Made by a program: the position numbers and the translations under genes
The notes under the pieces: model-generated
Databases searched by the model: none
Told to the model about the DNA's origin: nothing
Seen by the model: only the letters and a program-made list of their open reading frames with translations
Part shown: in pieces, positions 37,453-47,674 of the stretch
How the letters are laid out: each line of letters begins with the position of its first letter
Numbering within the stretch: the stretch's first letter is position 1
Assembly: GCF_001696455.1 (NCBI RefSeq)
Contig: NZ_MAUJ01000002.1
Location: 124,001-188,000, forward strand
Origin: Pseudoalteromonas luteoviolacea
GTDB lineage: Bacteria; Pseudomonadota; Gammaproteobacteria; Enterobacterales; Alteromonadaceae
Length of the DNA: 64,000 nucleotides
Direction: 5' to 3'

Positions 37453-39364
37453 GTTTATCGATATTCTCTAAAAAGTTTAAGGCCTTGTCTAAATCTCGTG
37501 TGCGAGTCATGTTAGGAAGGCTCTTAATAAACGTTTCGCCGTATTTTCTCGTAACTAGACGATTATCGCAAATAATCAATACACCTTTATCACTTTGGTC
37601 ACGAATTAGTCGTCCTACACCTTGTTTCAACGCGATTACGGCTTGCGGTAGCTGAATGTCTTCGAAAGGTTCTTTACCGCTAATCTCCGCGTCCTTCATT
37701 TTAGCCTGCAGTAAAGGATCATCCGGAGAAGCAAACGGTAATTTATCAATAACAACACAGCTTAGCGCATCCCCTCTTACATCTACTCCTTCCCAAAATG
37801 AAGCCGTGCCGAGCAAAACAGCATTACCATGCCTTACAAATTGTTCGAGGATTATACGCTTTGAAGACTGCCCTTGCATAAATACAGGATATTCTGTTGC
37901 GGTGCTAATTCCCTCGTAAACGAGGTGCATCACCCGGTAACTGGTGAAAAGTAAGAACGTTCTCCCCTGCGCTGCTTTAATGACCGACTTTGCAATTTTT
38001 ACTAAAGAATGAGGCATTAACTCATCTTTTGTCTCTGGCAAATACCTTGGTAAACACAACAAAGCCTGTTTCTGATAGTCAAATGGGCTGTCAACAATTT
38101 TGTGAAAGTCAGGCTTGAGTCCTAAACTCGCATTGAAATGAGTTAGGCTGTTATCCACCGACAATGTAGCCGATGTAAACACGAACCCGGCTTCCGTCTT
38201 TGTTACGAGTTCTTGAAAACGTCTTGAAACATCCAGAGGTGTAATATGCACCGTGACGAATCGTCTTGTCGTTTCGAACCAATAACTGTAACCAGTTTGT
38301 GTGACTTCAAATGCCCTTTCTAACTGGCCTTTGAACGCTAAAACTCGCTCGAATGGGTGTTCAATCTTTTCGCTTCTATCCAGACAAAGCTTCAAAACTT
38401 TATATAAAAAGTCCAAATTACTGATAACCCGGTGAAGCGCTTCACAAATCACTTTGTCTTGTAAGGCCTCTCGCCAATCGCCACGCGCACCGTCTGCGCC
38501 AAACACGAGTCTCATATCAGCGATACTCGTAGTCAGCTTATTTAGTGTTTTGCCCAGCTGTAACATATCTGGAATGTCACTGAGATAAATCACCCGAATA
38601 TCATTAACCAGATCTTGCAATTGCTTGGTACTAATTGTTTCGCCAAAATAGTCACTCGCGATTTCATTAACCTGATGCGCTTCGTCGAATACGTATGTAT
38701 CCGCTGTTGGCATAAGTTCCGCAAACCCCGAATCTTTGACCGCCATATCAGCAAAAAATAAGTGGTGATTTATCACAACTAAGTCAGCTTCCATTGCTTT
38801 GAGCCGAGCCTTCCTTATGTAACACTCTGAAAAGTCTGGGCACTCTTTACCTAAGCAATTATCTGCTGTTGAGCTCACATAAGGAAGTACCTTTGCATCT
38901 TCTTCTATACCCACACAATCTGCCAAGTCGCCGCTTTGCGTTTCAGTCGCAAATTTTGCAACCATCGCAAGTTGATGCATTACATCAGGGTCGTCGGTTG
39001 GCACGTGAGCCACATGCTGATTTAGGCGGTATGTACATAAATAATTTGCGCGACCTTTGAGTAAAGCCGTCTTTTTGCCCTTTTGGAGTGCTTTAACCAA
39101 GCTAGGTAAGTCACGATGGTATAGCTGCTCTTGTAGCGCTTTAGACCCTGTAGAAATCACGACTTTATTATTATTAGTCAAAGCTGGCACTAGGTATGCG
39201 AAAGTTTTACCTGTACCCGTACCGGCCTCTACTACACATTGACCACCATTTTTGACAATGCCGTCAATTGCGACTGCCATTTCGATTTGCGGCAGTCTAG
39301 GCTTGTAACCCTTAAAGTGTTGAGCAAGGGGCCCGGAGGATGAGAAATACTGTTCTATTGACAA
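37442..39364 (-). CDS. yoaA: DinG-family ATP-dependent helicase YoaA
   Basis: 640 residues of the XPD/DinG superfamily-2 family. Walker A is VEAGTGTGKTFAYL (44-57) and the DEAH box is VFDEAHQVNE. An iron-sulphur cluster is predicted from C110, C170, C175 and C181. Helicase motifs V/VI are in LGTASFWEGVDVRGD and QGVGRLIRD. In E. coli, YoaA works with the polymerase III chi subunit at stalled forks. Its 3' end overlaps tsaB, an arrangement common in gammaproteobacteria. Confidence 0.93.
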   Translation of the reverse strand: MSIEQYFSSSGPLAQHFKGYKPRLPQIEMAVAIDGIVKNGGQCVVEAGTGTGKTFAYLVPALTNNNKVVISTGSKALQEQLYHRDLPSLVKALQKGKKTALLKGRANYLCTYRLNQHVAHVPTDDPDVMHQLAMVAKFATETQSGDLADCVGIEEDAKVLPYVSSTADNCLGKECPDFSECYIRKARLKAMEADLVVINHHLFFADMAVKDSGFAELMPTADTYVFDEAHQVNEIASDYFGETISTKQLQDLVNDIRVIYLSDIPDMLQLGKTLNKLTTSIADMRLVFGADGARGDWREALQDKVICEALHRVISNLDFLYKVLKLCLDRSEKIEHPFERVLAFKGQLERAFEVTQTGYSYWFETTRRFVTVHITPLDVSRRFQELVTKTEAGFVFTSATLSVDNSLTHFNASLGLKPDFHKIVDSPFDYQKQALLCLPRYLPETKDELMPHSLVKIAKSVIKAAQGRTFLLFTSYRVMHLVYEGISTATEYPVFMQGQSSKRIILEQFVRHGNAVLLGTASFWEGVDVRGDALSCVVIDKLPFASPDDPLLQAKMKDAEISGKEPFEDIQLPQAVIALKQGVGRLIRDQSDKGVLIICDNRLVTRKYGETFIKSLPNMTRTRDLDKALNFLENIDKHET

Positions 39365-39523
39365 GGATAACGCTAGCTCGGCTTGATAAGTTGCGCAATT
39401 TTAATTTTAAATCCACCAATGAGCAAGCAACACCATGGAACTAGTTGCATTGTCACCCTAATAACAATGTTATTAGTCTATTGGCGCACTGACGCTACAG
39501 TCTTGTATCCTTGTACATTAACT

Positions 39524-39751
39524 TTAAGCCCATGTGTCCAGATGCTCCTGTTCATCTGACTCTTTTTTATCCTCCTCGTCATTAGCAGGTAAATCTCGTT
39601 TGTCTTTCAACTCACTGTCGATTTGATTAGCTGCGGATTTCCCTTTGATCTTTTCCGCTTTATTGTCCAACACGCCTACAATCTTAAACGGGCCATTGTG
39701 TGCAACTTTTAATCTAACGATAGGTGCCATATATGGTTTAAAAACATCCAT
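39524..39751 (-). CDS. Small acidic-tailed protein, unknown
   Basis: 75 residues with a very good ribosome binding site (GGGGGAG, 7 bp before ATG). The N-terminal half is probably beta (IVRLKVAHNGPFKIVGVLD); the C-terminal half is a highly charged Lys/Asp/Glu tail ending DTWA. Cytoplasmic. No family recognised. It stands between yoaA (same direction, 159 bp further on) and the his leader, and is divergent from the his operon. Confidence 0.65.
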   Translation of the reverse strand: MDVFKPYMAPIVRLKVAHNGPFKIVGVLDNKAEKIKGKSAANQIDSELKDKRDLPANDEEDKKESDEQEHLDTWA

Positions 39752-39918
39752 ATAGATTCTCCCCCTCTATAGAAGTGATTGACCTATATACTTATTATCG
39801 GCTGATATATTTTATTCTTTAATTAACACAAAAAAGTGCTTGCGCTTTTTACCGGTTTCATGATTATCTATAAAAAGTTAATCGAATTACATAAAAATTT
39901 TACATCACAGGTAACACT

Positions 39919-39969
39919 ATGCTTTTAAATCTGACAGCTGTACATCATCACCATCATACATCGGGATAG
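39919..39969 (+). CDS. hisL: His operon leader peptide
   Basis: A 16-residue peptide with five consecutive histidines (MLLNLTAVHHHHHTSG) starting after CACAGG. Ribosome stalling at the His codons when charged tRNA-His is scarce would favour the antiterminator downstream and let RNA polymerase continue into hisG. It is shorter than the E. coli leader but has the same logic. Confidence 0.9.
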   Translation: MLLNLTAVHHHHHTSG

Positions 39970-39981
39970 CCTGTCAGGTAT

Positions 39982-40072
39982 TTCGCTGGTGGGTTATTCC
40001 TAAAAGGAACCTCCGGCGAACCAAGTAACAAGTTCAAATTTATTTTCGCCCTGAGGTTCCCTCGGGGTTTTT
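39982..40072 (+). promoter_or_regulatory. His attenuator: antiterminator and terminator
   Basis: The terminator stem CCCTGAGG/CCTCGGGG (40049-40056 and 40060-40067) is followed by five T. A competing pairing joins GGAACCTCCGGCGAA (40006-40020) to 40045-40060. A third one joins TTCGCTGG (39982-39989) to CCGGCGAA (40013-40020) and would block the antiterminator when the leader is translated without pause. These three alternatives form a classical attenuator. Confidence 0.85.
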
Positions 40073-40098
40073 AGTTTTTAATATTAGGAAAATAAATT

Positions 40099-40998
40099 AT
40101 GAATACTTCAACGCGCTTACGTATCGCAATCCAAAAATCAGGACGCTTATCAAAAGATTGCCAGTCGCTTTTAAAACAACTTGGCATCAAACTCAATTTA
40201 CGTGAACAACGTTTAATCGCACACTCAACCAACATGCCAATTGATGTCCTTCGCGTAAGAGACGACGATATTCCAGGCCTTGTAATGGACGGCGTATGTG
40301 ATCTTGGCATTGTTGGTGAAAACGTTTTAGTTGAGACACAAGCTGAGCGCGAACGAGTGGGCCAGCCAAATGCCGTTAGAAAGTTATCTAAACTGGATTT
40401 TGGGTACTGCAGACTAGCACTTGCATGGCCACAAGAGCTTGGGCAACAATCCAAAGACTGGTTCAATGGCAAACGTATCGCCACAACTTACCCTGAGATC
40501 CTCAAGCAATACCTAGCTTCTGAAAATATTGATGCAAGTGTTGTGATGCTTACGGGCTCAGTTGAAGTTGCACCTCGTGCAGGGTTGGCAGATGCCATCT
40601 GCGACTTAGTTTCAACGGGAGCCACTTTAGAAGCTAACGGTTTAATGCAAGGTGAGACGATATTGGAGTCCAACGCCTGTCTTATCCAAAATGCAAACTT
40701 AAATGACGATGCCAAGTTGTCACTCATTAACAAGTTACTTCCTAGGCTCAAAGGCGTTAAACAAGCAAAAGAAAGTAAATACATCATGCTACACGCACCC
40801 AAAGCGAAGCTGGACGAAGTCTGTGAGCTATTACCTGGCACCGGTCAGCCAACGTTATTAGCCCTTGCCGGTAGTGAAGATTATGTCGCTCTTCACATGG
40901 TCAGTAGTGAAACATTATTTTGGGAAACAATGGAAGAGCTTAAAAGCCTTGGTGCAAATTCCATCCTTGTCATGCCAATTGAAAAAATGATGGAGTAA
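40099..40998 (+). CDS. hisG: ATP phosphoribosyltransferase
   Basis: 299 residues, the long form with a C-terminal regulatory domain ([18 protein letters not shown] near 234-252) for histidine feedback. N-terminal [14 protein letters not shown] matches the family. It catalyses the first step, PRPP plus ATP to phosphoribosyl-ATP. The gene lies 30 bp after the attenuator terminator. Order GDCBHAFI as in E. coli. Confidence 0.97.
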   Translation: MNTSTRLRIAIQKSGRLSKDCQSLLKQLGIKLNLREQRLIAHSTNMPIDVLRVRDDDIPGLVMDGVCDLGIVGENVLVETQAERERVGQPNAVRKLSKLDFGYCRLALAWPQELGQQSKDWFNGKRIATTYPEILKQYLASENIDASVVMLTGSVEVAPRAGLADAICDLVSTGATLEANGLMQGETILESNACLIQNANLNDDAKLSLINKLLPRLKGVKQAKESKYIMLHAPKAKLDEVCELLPGTGQPTLLALAGSEDYVALHMVSSETLFWETMEELKSLGANSILVMPIEKMME

Positions 40999-41001
40999 CC
41001 C

Positions 41002-42297
41002 ATGCTGGTTTGGAATGAGTTGGACAGCCAAGCACAAACAGCAGCCCTGACACGCCCTGCTATTAGTGCAGGTGTGGAAGTTCAAGCTGCTGTAGAACGC
41101 ATTATTGCTAAGGTAGAAACAAGCGGAGACGCGGCACTATTAGAGCTTGCGAGTCAGTTCGATGGCAGAGTTTCTCCTCGCCTACGCGTACCAAGTATTG
41201 AGGTTGAACAAAGCGAGCAAACGCTTAGCAGTGAGTTGAAAAACGCGATAGATCAAGCGTATGACAACATAAAGAAGTTTCATGCGTTGCAGCTGCCTCA
41301 AACAAAACAACTAGAAACTCAGCCCGGTGTATCATGTGAATTGCGTTTCCAAGCAATTGACGCTATTGGGATCTATGTTCCAGGAGGAAGCGCGCCACTT
41401 CCTTCTTCGGTGTTAATGCAAGGTGTCTGCGCGCAATTGAGTGGTGCAAGTACTGTAGTGCTCGCAACTCCAGTAAAAGGGAGTGAAACCATTCACCCTG
41501 CAATTTTGTACGCTGCTAAAAAGTGTGGCATTACGACCGTTATCGAAAGCGGTGGTGCAGGAATCATTGCGGCGATGGCTATGGGCACAGAGTCAGTACC
41601 AAAAGTAAGCAAAGTATTTGGTCCCGGAAATGCGTATGTCACCATGGCAAAGCAACTTTTATCTCAATCCGTACCAGGCTTTGCCATAGATATGCCAGCA
41701 GGCCCTTCCGAAGTGCTTGTCATCGCAGATAAAACGGCTAATCCAGCATTTGCAGCCGCTGACCTATTGTCACAAGCCGAGCACGGTGCAGATTCACAGG
41801 TTTTGTTACTGAGTGATGACGTGTCATTTATTAATGAAGTAAATGCCGAAATCGACCGCCAACTCGCTTCGCTTAGTCGCGCAGATATCGCTAAACAGGC
41901 AATGCAGAACAGTTCTTTGATACTAGTTAACTCTATTGAACAAGCATTTGAGCTATCAGCTGAATATGGTCCTGAGCACCTCATCTTGCAATGTAAAGAT
42001 GCATACGCCGAGCTTGGCAAAGTTAAAAATGCGGGCTCTGTGTTTGTTGGCGACTATACACCAGAATCTGCGGGGGATTATGCATCGGGCACTAATCACG
42101 TACTACCTACTTATGGTTACAGCAAGACCTATTCAAGTCTAAACCTGATGGACTTTTTTAGAACCTACACAGTTCAAACGATAACAAAGCAGGGTTTAAC
42201 TGAACTAAGTAACGCGATTTTGCCTCTGGCGCAAGCAGAGGGTTTAGATGCACACGCAAACGCCGTAGCGATTAGATTAAATACTGGAAAAAACTGA
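41002..42297 (+). CDS. hisD: Histidinol dehydrogenase
   Basis: 431 residues, the usual length. Motifs are IDAIGIYVPGGSAPLPSSV, VFGPGNAYVTMAK and the zinc-site region AEHGADSQVLLLS. It performs the last two steps, histidinol to histidine, with NAD. It begins 4 bp after hisG, and its stop overlaps the hisC start (TGATG). Confidence 0.97.
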   Translation: MLVWNELDSQAQTAALTRPAISAGVEVQAAVERIIAKVETSGDAALLELASQFDGRVSPRLRVPSIEVEQSEQTLSSELKNAIDQAYDNIKKFHALQLPQTKQLETQPGVSCELRFQAIDAIGIYVPGGSAPLPSSVLMQGVCAQLSGASTVVLATPVKGSETIHPAILYAAKKCGITTVIESGGAGIIAAMAMGTESVPKVSKVFGPGNAYVTMAKQLLSQSVPGFAIDMPAGPSEVLVIADKTANPAFAAADLLSQAEHGADSQVLLLSDDVSFINEVNAEIDRQLASLSRADIAKQAMQNSSLILVNSIEQAFELSAEYGPEHLILQCKDAYAELGKVKNAGSVFVGDYTPESAGDYASGTNHVLPTYGYSKTYSSLNLMDFFRTYTVQTITKQGLTELSNAILPLAQAEGLDAHANAVAIRLNTGKN

Positions 42298-43346
42298 TGT
42301 CAGAATCATTGTTACCAAAGAATATCGCAGAGCTAAAAGCATACAGCTCTGCAAAAAGCGAAAAGCTGACTGGCACAACATGGCTTAATGCAAATGAAAG
42401 CCCTTACGCTAAAGAGTTTCAGCTCCGTTTGGACAATCTCAATAGGTACCCAGAGCCACAGCCTGAAAATGTAATTAATGCATATTGTAATTACGCAAAG
42501 TTGAACGCTGAGCAAGTATTAATGACAAGGGGTGCCGATGAAGGGATCGAGCTTTTAATGCGCACCTACTGTGAGTCGGGCAAAGATAGTATCGCACTTT
42601 TTGCACCTACCTATGGCATGTATAAGGTGTCTGCCGATACACAAAACATCGCAATTAACGAACTCAGTCAGTCACTGCTACTTGAAGCAAATGTGTCTGA
42701 GATTTGTGATTGTGTTGGTGATGCCAAATTAGTGTTTGTTTGTAACCCAAATAACCCCACAGGCAGTTTAACCCCTGTTAGCAAAATAGCCGCTTTGGCT
42801 AAATCTCTTGCTGGCAAAGCGATAGTTGTCGTAGACGAAGCATATATTGAATTTTGCCCTGAACAGAGTGCAGTGTCACTTTTACAAGACTTTGATAATG
42901 TCGCGGTGCTAAGAACGCTCTCTAAAGCGTTTGCATTAGCAGGGTTGCGTACTGGTTTTTTATTAGCCAATGCAAACCTTTTAGCAGCGGTCAGAAAGGT
43001 CATCGCGCCCTACCCTGTATCTACAGCAGTAGCAATGATTGCTGAGCAAGCACTGAGTTCAGACGCGGTAACTCAAATGCGTCGTCAAGTGTCAATCTTA
43101 AATGGTAATAAAGCCAGACTAGAAACACTGCTAAACGAGTCACCAAAGGTCTCTCAAGTCCTCAGCGGCGAGGGAAACTTTGTCACTTTGCAACTACGAA
43201 ATAAAGATGACATCGATGCAGCTATGCAACAAGGAACCATTATGCGTCCATTCACCTTATATGGTGATGATAATTGGCTACGCATCTCCATAGGTAATGA
43301 ACAAGAATTAGAGCAAGTCAGACTCTGGCTTGAGCAACCAGAGTAA
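42297..43346 (+). CDS. hisC: Histidinol-phosphate aminotransferase
   Basis: 349 residues, fold type I PLP enzyme. It has NPNNPTGS, VVDEAYIEF and the PLP lysine in LSKAFALAGLRTGF. Converts imidazole acetol phosphate to histidinol phosphate. Overlaps hisD by one base. Confidence 0.97.
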   Translation: MSESLLPKNIAELKAYSSAKSEKLTGTTWLNANESPYAKEFQLRLDNLNRYPEPQPENVINAYCNYAKLNAEQVLMTRGADEGIELLMRTYCESGKDSIALFAPTYGMYKVSADTQNIAINELSQSLLLEANVSEICDCVGDAKLVFVCNPNNPTGSLTPVSKIAALAKSLAGKAIVVVDEAYIEFCPEQSAVSLLQDFDNVAVLRTLSKAFALAGLRTGFLLANANLLAAVRKVIAPYPVSTAVAMIAEQALSSDAVTQMRRQVSILNGNKARLETLLNESPKVSQVLSGEGNFVTLQLRNKDDIDAAMQQGTIMRPFTLYGDDNWLRISIGNEQELEQVRLWLEQPE

Positions 43347-43359
43347 GTAAGGAAGTATC

Positions 43360-44421
43360 ATGAGCACGCCGTATCTATTTATAGACCGAGATGGCACCTT
43401 GATTGAGGAGCCAGTGACAGACAAGCAAGTAGACAGTTTAGAAAAATTGGCATTACTGCCTGATGTTATTCCAGCCATGCTTGCATTACAAAATGCCGGC
43501 TACAAATTAGTCATGGTTTCGAACCAAGATGGCCTAGGCACAGCAAGTTTCCCGGAGGAGGATTTCGCAGCCCCCCACAATATGATGATGGGTATATTTA
43601 CCTCCCAAGGTATCAAGTTTGATGAAGTGCTTATATGCCCTCACTTTGATGAAGATCAGTGTGACTGTCGCAAGCCAAAAACAGGTTTATTAACAAATAT
43701 CATGCGCTCTGGAAAAGTCGACTTGTCACGTTCTTTTGTCATAGGCGACCGCCAGACTGATATTGAGCTCGCTAAAAACCTTTGCATTGAAGGTATTTTG
43801 TATGAGAACAATTGGCCACAGATTGTCACTAAGCTGACAACACAAAATCGCGAAGCACAGATAATCAGAAACACAAAAGAGACCCAAATATCAGTTGCTG
43901 CGAACTTAGATCAAAGCGCTAACGGCGAAATAAGCACAGGCCTTGGCTTTTTTGACCACATGCTTGATCAGATCAGAACACATGCGAACATTGGCCTTGA
44001 AGTCAAAGCCAGCGGCGACTTGCACATAGACGAACACCACCTAGTTGAAGATGTAGGTATCGCGCTTGGACAAGTCATAAAACGAGCACTAGGTACGAAA
44101 TCACAAATAGCTCGCTATGGCTTCGCACTTCCCATGGATGAATGTAAAGCAGAGTGCCAGCTCGACTTGTCAGGTCGTGCTTCATTTGTACTAAATGCAG
44201 ACTTTAGCCGAAATATGGTCGGTGATTTAGATGTACAAATGGTTGAACACTTTTTTAAATCGCTCGCAGATAATGCCCAAATCAGCCTAATTTTAAGCGT
44301 ATCCGAGGGAAACTGTCACCACCAAGTTGAAGGGTTGTTTAAAGCATTCTCACGGGCACTCAGAATGGCAATAGCAAAAGATGCTACACAACAAACAGCG
44401 AGTTCTAAGGGGTGCTTATGA
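43360..44421 (+). CDS. hisB: Bifunctional histidinol-phosphatase/IGP dehydratase
   Basis: 353 residues. The N-terminal HAD phosphatase starts with [12 protein letters not shown] and has the zinc-type [11 protein letters not shown] segment. The C-terminal imidazole-glycerol-phosphate dehydratase contains [15 protein letters not shown] and [10 protein letters not shown], with a second [10 protein letters not shown] site near the end. The fusion is the enteric form. It covers steps 6 and 8. Its TGA overlaps the hisH ATG. Confidence 0.97.
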   Translation: MSTPYLFIDRDGTLIEEPVTDKQVDSLEKLALLPDVIPAMLALQNAGYKLVMVSNQDGLGTASFPEEDFAAPHNMMMGIFTSQGIKFDEVLICPHFDEDQCDCRKPKTGLLTNIMRSGKVDLSRSFVIGDRQTDIELAKNLCIEGILYENNWPQIVTKLTTQNREAQIIRNTKETQISVAANLDQSANGEISTGLGFFDHMLDQIRTHANIGLEVKASGDLHIDEHHLVEDVGIALGQVIKRALGTKSQIARYGFALPMDECKAECQLDLSGRASFVLNADFSRNMVGDLDVQMVEHFFKSLADNAQISLILSVSEGNCHHQVEGLFKAFSRALRMAIAKDATQQTASSKGCL

Positions 44422-45008
44422 TCGCAATTATTAATACTGGCTGTGCAAATATCAACTCCGTGAGGTTCGCATTTGAACGCTTAGGTGTAACGCCAGAAAT
44501 CGTTTCTAACCCCGAACAGTTAAACGGATTTGACCGTGTAATTTTACCAGGTGTGGGTCACGCAAATGTCGCCATGAAACGCCTAATTGAAAAAGGCTGG
44601 AAAGAAGCGATTGCCCAATATGAAAGGCCTCTTTTGGGCATATGTCTCGGCATGCAGCTGCTATGTGATTACAGTGACGAGGGCCAAATTGATGGACTTG
44701 GCATGATAAGCGGACAAATTACACAGTTGCAAACTGGCAAACTGACGAGCCCTCACATGGGCTGGAATACTATCCAGCCTATTGGCGAGCACCCCCTACT
44801 TAAAAACATTGATGAAAACGATCAGGTGTATTTTGTTCACAGTTTCGCACATACAGTTAATGAGTCGACGCTCGCTCAATGCGAACATGGCCAAGCATTT
44901 TCTGCGATCGTTGCAAAAGACAACTACGCAGGTATGCAGTTTCACCCAGAAAAAAGCGCCAAAGTCGGTGCGAAACTCTTAAATAACTTTATGCAATGGC
45001 AAGTTTAA
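44418..45008 (+). CDS. hisH: Imidazole glycerol phosphate synthase, glutaminase subunit
   Basis: 196 residues starting at the ATG that overlaps the hisB stop (ATGA) and has AAGGGG 5 bp before it, rather than the GTG two codons earlier. Class I glutaminase: catalytic Cys in [12 protein letters not shown], His/Glu in MQFHPEKS. It delivers ammonia to HisF. Confidence 0.95.
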   Translation: MIAIINTGCANINSVRFAFERLGVTPEIVSNPEQLNGFDRVILPGVGHANVAMKRLIEKGWKEAIAQYERPLLGICLGMQLLCDYSDEGQIDGLGMISGQITQLQTGKLTSPHMGWNTIQPIGEHPLLKNIDENDQVYFVHSFAHTVNESTLAQCEHGQAFSAIVAKDNYAGMQFHPEKSAKVGAKLLNNFMQWQV

Positions 45009-45019
45009 AAGGACAAGAA

Positions 45020-45754
45020 ATGATTATTCCCGCTTTAGATGTTTTAGATAGCCAGATCGTCCGCCTATATCAAGGTAAATACGATACGGCTCAATTTTAC
45101 CCTTTTGACTTGCAAACAAGACTGCATGAGTATCAAGACTCGGGTGCAATAAAGTTGCACTTGGTTGATCTGGAAGGCGCAAGGGACCCAAACAAAAAGC
45201 AATGGCTTCAAATACAAGGCGCAACAAGCCAGTTGAACACGCCTTACCAAGTAGGCGGCGGCATCCGCTCATACGAAGATATAAAACAATGGCTAAAAGC
45301 AGGTGCCGGACAGGTTGTCATAGGCTCACTAGCCGTTGACCAAAAAGAACAACTAGCACAGTGGATAGAAGAGTTTGGTCCTGAGCGATTTGTTATTGCG
45401 CTGGATGTCAATAAAACTGAAAACGGCTGGTCGGTAGCGACCCATGGCTGGTTAAGTGACTCCGCTGTCTCATTGTTTGAGCTCATTGATTTTTATATTC
45501 AAATTGGTGTCTATGACTTTTTATGTACCGACATTAGCAAAGACGGCACAATGACTGGCCCCTCTTTTGAACTCTATGAGCAAATTGTTCAACACAATCC
45601 TGCTGCAAAAGTACAAGCATCCGGTGGTGTTAGTTCATTAGAAGACATAAAGCGCTTGGTCAAAATTGGCGTCAGCGGCATTATTTTAGGTAAATCATTA
45701 CTAGACGGTGCGTTTACTGTTGAGGAGGCAATCGCATGTTATCGAAGCGAATAA
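45020..45754 (+). CDS. hisA: ProFAR isomerase
   Basis: 244 residues from the ATG at 45020 (MIIPALDV), which matches the family N-terminus and has AAAAGGA upstream; a reading eight codons longer overlaps hisH. (beta/alpha)8 barrel with D8 at the start and the second Asp in [13 protein letters not shown]. The phosphate-binding loops are [10 protein letters not shown] and [10 protein letters not shown]. Overlaps hisF by 19 bp. Confidence 0.95.
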   Translation: MIIPALDVLDSQIVRLYQGKYDTAQFYPFDLQTRLHEYQDSGAIKLHLVDLEGARDPNKKQWLQIQGATSQLNTPYQVGGGIRSYEDIKQWLKAGAGQVVIGSLAVDQKEQLAQWIEEFGPERFVIALDVNKTENGWSVATHGWLSDSAVSLFELIDFYIQIGVYDFLCTDISKDGTMTGPSFELYEQIVQHNPAAKVQASGGVSSLEDIKRLVKIGVSGIILGKSLLDGAFTVEEAIACYRSE

Positions 45755-46515
45755 TCCCGTGCCTAGACGTAAAAGGCGGTCAAGTTGTAAAAGGCGTCAA
45801 GTTCAAACAGCATGAAGTTGTTGGTGACATAATCGAGCTATCTAAACTCTACAGTGAGCAAGGTGCCGATGAATTAGTGTTTTACGAAATTAGTGCAAGT
45901 GTCGAAAAAAGGTTGCTTGATTTAAATTGGGTGAGGGATATTGCGAGAAATATTGATATTCCCTTTTGTGTTGCAGGTGGTATTAAGTCTGTTGAAGATG
46001 CAGCAAAAGTGTTGGAACAAGGTGCTGATAAAATCTCAATCAATAGCCCTGCTATCGCGCGTCCAGAGCTTATAAAAGAATTACACGACGAGTTTGGAAA
46101 ACAATGCGTGGTAGTAGGCATTGATAGCTTTTATGATGCAAAAAGTGGGGAATACTTAGTCTACCAACTCACAGGTGATCCAAACGCATCCAGCCAAACA
46201 CGCTACAAAACGCAAGAGTGGGTTACTAAAGTGCAAGAGTTGGGAGCGGGTGAAATTGTATTGAATTGCATGAACCAAGATGGCGTGCGTAAAGGCTATG
46301 ATTTACAGCAGCTACAAGAGATGAGAGCGCTTTGTGATATTCCACTTATTGCATCGGGCGGCGCAGGAAAAATAGAGGATTTCGCTGATGTATTCAATCA
46401 AGCGAATGTAGATGGCGCGCTCGCAGCAAGTGTCTTTCACAAGCAAGTAATCCAGATCCCTAAGTTAAAACAATATTTAGTAAACAATAAGGTAGCGACA
46501 AGACTATGCAGCTAA
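45736..46515 (+). CDS. hisF: Imidazole glycerol phosphate synthase, cyclase subunit
   Basis: 259 residues. N-terminal [19 protein letters not shown] with catalytic Asp, the second Asp in [14 protein letters not shown], and phosphate loops [12 protein letters not shown] and [11 protein letters not shown]. With HisH it makes IGP and AICAR. Overlaps hisA and hisI by 19 and 10 bp. Confidence 0.97.
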   Translation: MLSKRIIPCLDVKGGQVVKGVKFKQHEVVGDIIELSKLYSEQGADELVFYEISASVEKRLLDLNWVRDIARNIDIPFCVAGGIKSVEDAAKVLEQGADKISINSPAIARPELIKELHDEFGKQCVVVGIDSFYDAKSGEYLVYQLTGDPNASSQTRYKTQEWVTKVQELGAGEIVLNCMNQDGVRKGYDLQQLQEMRALCDIPLIASGGAGKIEDFADVFNQANVDGALAASVFHKQVIQIPKLKQYLVNNKVATRLCS

Positions 46516-47117
46516 CTCCATCAAACATTGACGCTGTCGATTTCGATAAAGCAGAACTTATTCCCGCAATCGTGCAAGATTACGCCACGGGTGTGATATT
46601 GATGCAAGGTTTTATGAATAAAGAGGCATTGCAAACGACCTTCGAAAAAGGGCTCGTAACATTCTACTCGCGGTCTAAATCTAGGTTGTGGACAAAAGGT
46701 GAATCATCTAACAATGTCTTGAGTTTAATTGAAGCACATACGGATTGCGACTTTGACAGTATCCTTTTACTTGTTACCCCACAAGGTCCAACTTGTCATT
46801 TAGGTACACAAAGCTGCTTTGCGGATGCCAAGCCCGAGCTTGCATTTTTGGGCACGCTCGAAAAGGTCATATCAGAACGTAAAAACGCGGACCCTAGCGA
46901 AAGTTATACGGCTTCACTGTTTGCCAAAGATTTGAGTCGCAGCTGCCAGAAAGTCGGTGAAGAAGGCGTTGAAGTTGCGCTGGCCGCTATGAAGCATGAC
47001 AAAGAGGAATTGCTTAACGAATCAGCGGATTTAATTTACCACTTGTTAGTACTTTTACAACGTAGTGAGATCAGTTTATCGCAAGTTGTCGATACATTGG
47101 CCAAAAGGCACCAATAA
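46506..47117 (+). CDS. hisI: Bifunctional phosphoribosyl-AMP cyclohydrolase/ATP pyrophosphohydrolase
   Basis: 203 residues, the same length as E. coli HisIE. The N-terminal cyclohydrolase has [18 protein letters not shown] and the metal cluster DCDFDS with CHLGTQSCF. The C-terminal MazG-like part has [11 protein letters not shown] and [15 protein letters not shown]. Catalyses steps 2 and 3 and closes the his operon. Confidence 0.97.
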   Translation: MQLTPSNIDAVDFDKAELIPAIVQDYATGVILMQGFMNKEALQTTFEKGLVTFYSRSKSRLWTKGESSNNVLSLIEAHTDCDFDSILLLVTPQGPTCHLGTQSCFADAKPELAFLGTLEKVISERKNADPSESYTASLFAKDLSRSCQKVGEEGVEVALAAMKHDKEELLNESADLIYHLLVLLQRSEISLSQVVDTLAKRHQ

Positions 47118-47175
47118 CCTACCTCACAAGAAATGACCATGGTATGCTAAGGGAAAATTCGAAAAGGAAGCTGCC

Positions 47176-47673
47176 ATGGTTTTTCGCCATCTTGTATACT
47201 CTCTTGGCTTTATTGCACTTACTGCCTGCAATTCGCTACCGAGTGACGTTCAGAAAAAAGTAGAAAATATGACCGACTGTGAAAAAGTCAATGCGCTCAT
47301 TTCTGGCGCTGACGACGGTTTTACTATTTTGAAAGGCAGTGAGATCAACGGTAAGTTAATGAAGAGCTGGCAACCTAAAGCTCATTTGCTAAAAAACAGC
47401 TGTCAAATCAATTTATATACCAGTGGCAACACGGCTTACGAATGCAATAAAGCGTTTGCAGGAAAAACCGAGGCCTTGGTTAGGTTTGAACAGGTTAATG
47501 AACAACTAAAAACATGTTTAAGCGCTGATTGGACTGAGAAGCAGCATTATGGTGATGATACCAGCCGCTCTACTTTCACAAGTGAACATTCAGAAACAAA
47601 AGTCGCGGTTAATTTTGGTAGCACACTAGATAAAAGCAAACCTTGGGCTGTTAGCTTGGAAATTGTAAAGTAG
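47176..47673 (+). CDS. Small lipoprotein, unknown
   Basis: 165 residues with a signal peptide ending in a lipobox (ALTAC near residue 18). The mature protein has six further Cys/Lys-rich elements, including CEKVN, CQINLY, YECNK and TCLSADW, suggesting disulphides. No known family. It lies 58 bp after hisI with AAAAGGA upstream, and 1 bp before the glycosyltransferase, so it probably belongs to a unit with the latter and may be reached by his read-through. Confidence 0.7.
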   Translation: MVFRHLVYSLGFIALTACNSLPSDVQKKVENMTDCEKVNALISGADDGFTILKGSEINGKLMKSWQPKAHLLKNSCQINLYTSGNTAYECNKAFAGKTEALVRFEQVNEQLKTCLSADWTEKQHYGDDTSRSTFTSEHSETKVAVNFGSTLDKSKPWAVSLEIVK

Positions 47674-47674
47674 T

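Noticed and set aside
39458-39476. Inverted repeat CTAATAAC-AAT-GTTATTAG between two minus-strand genes
   Set aside because: Weak AT-rich stem without a U-tract; not enough to call a terminator or operator.
39831-39850. A-run/T-run hairpin upstream of the his leader
   Set aside because: The stem (AAAAAGTGC with GCGCTTTTT) leaves a two-base loop and there is no upstream gene to end on either strand, so I do not call it a terminator.
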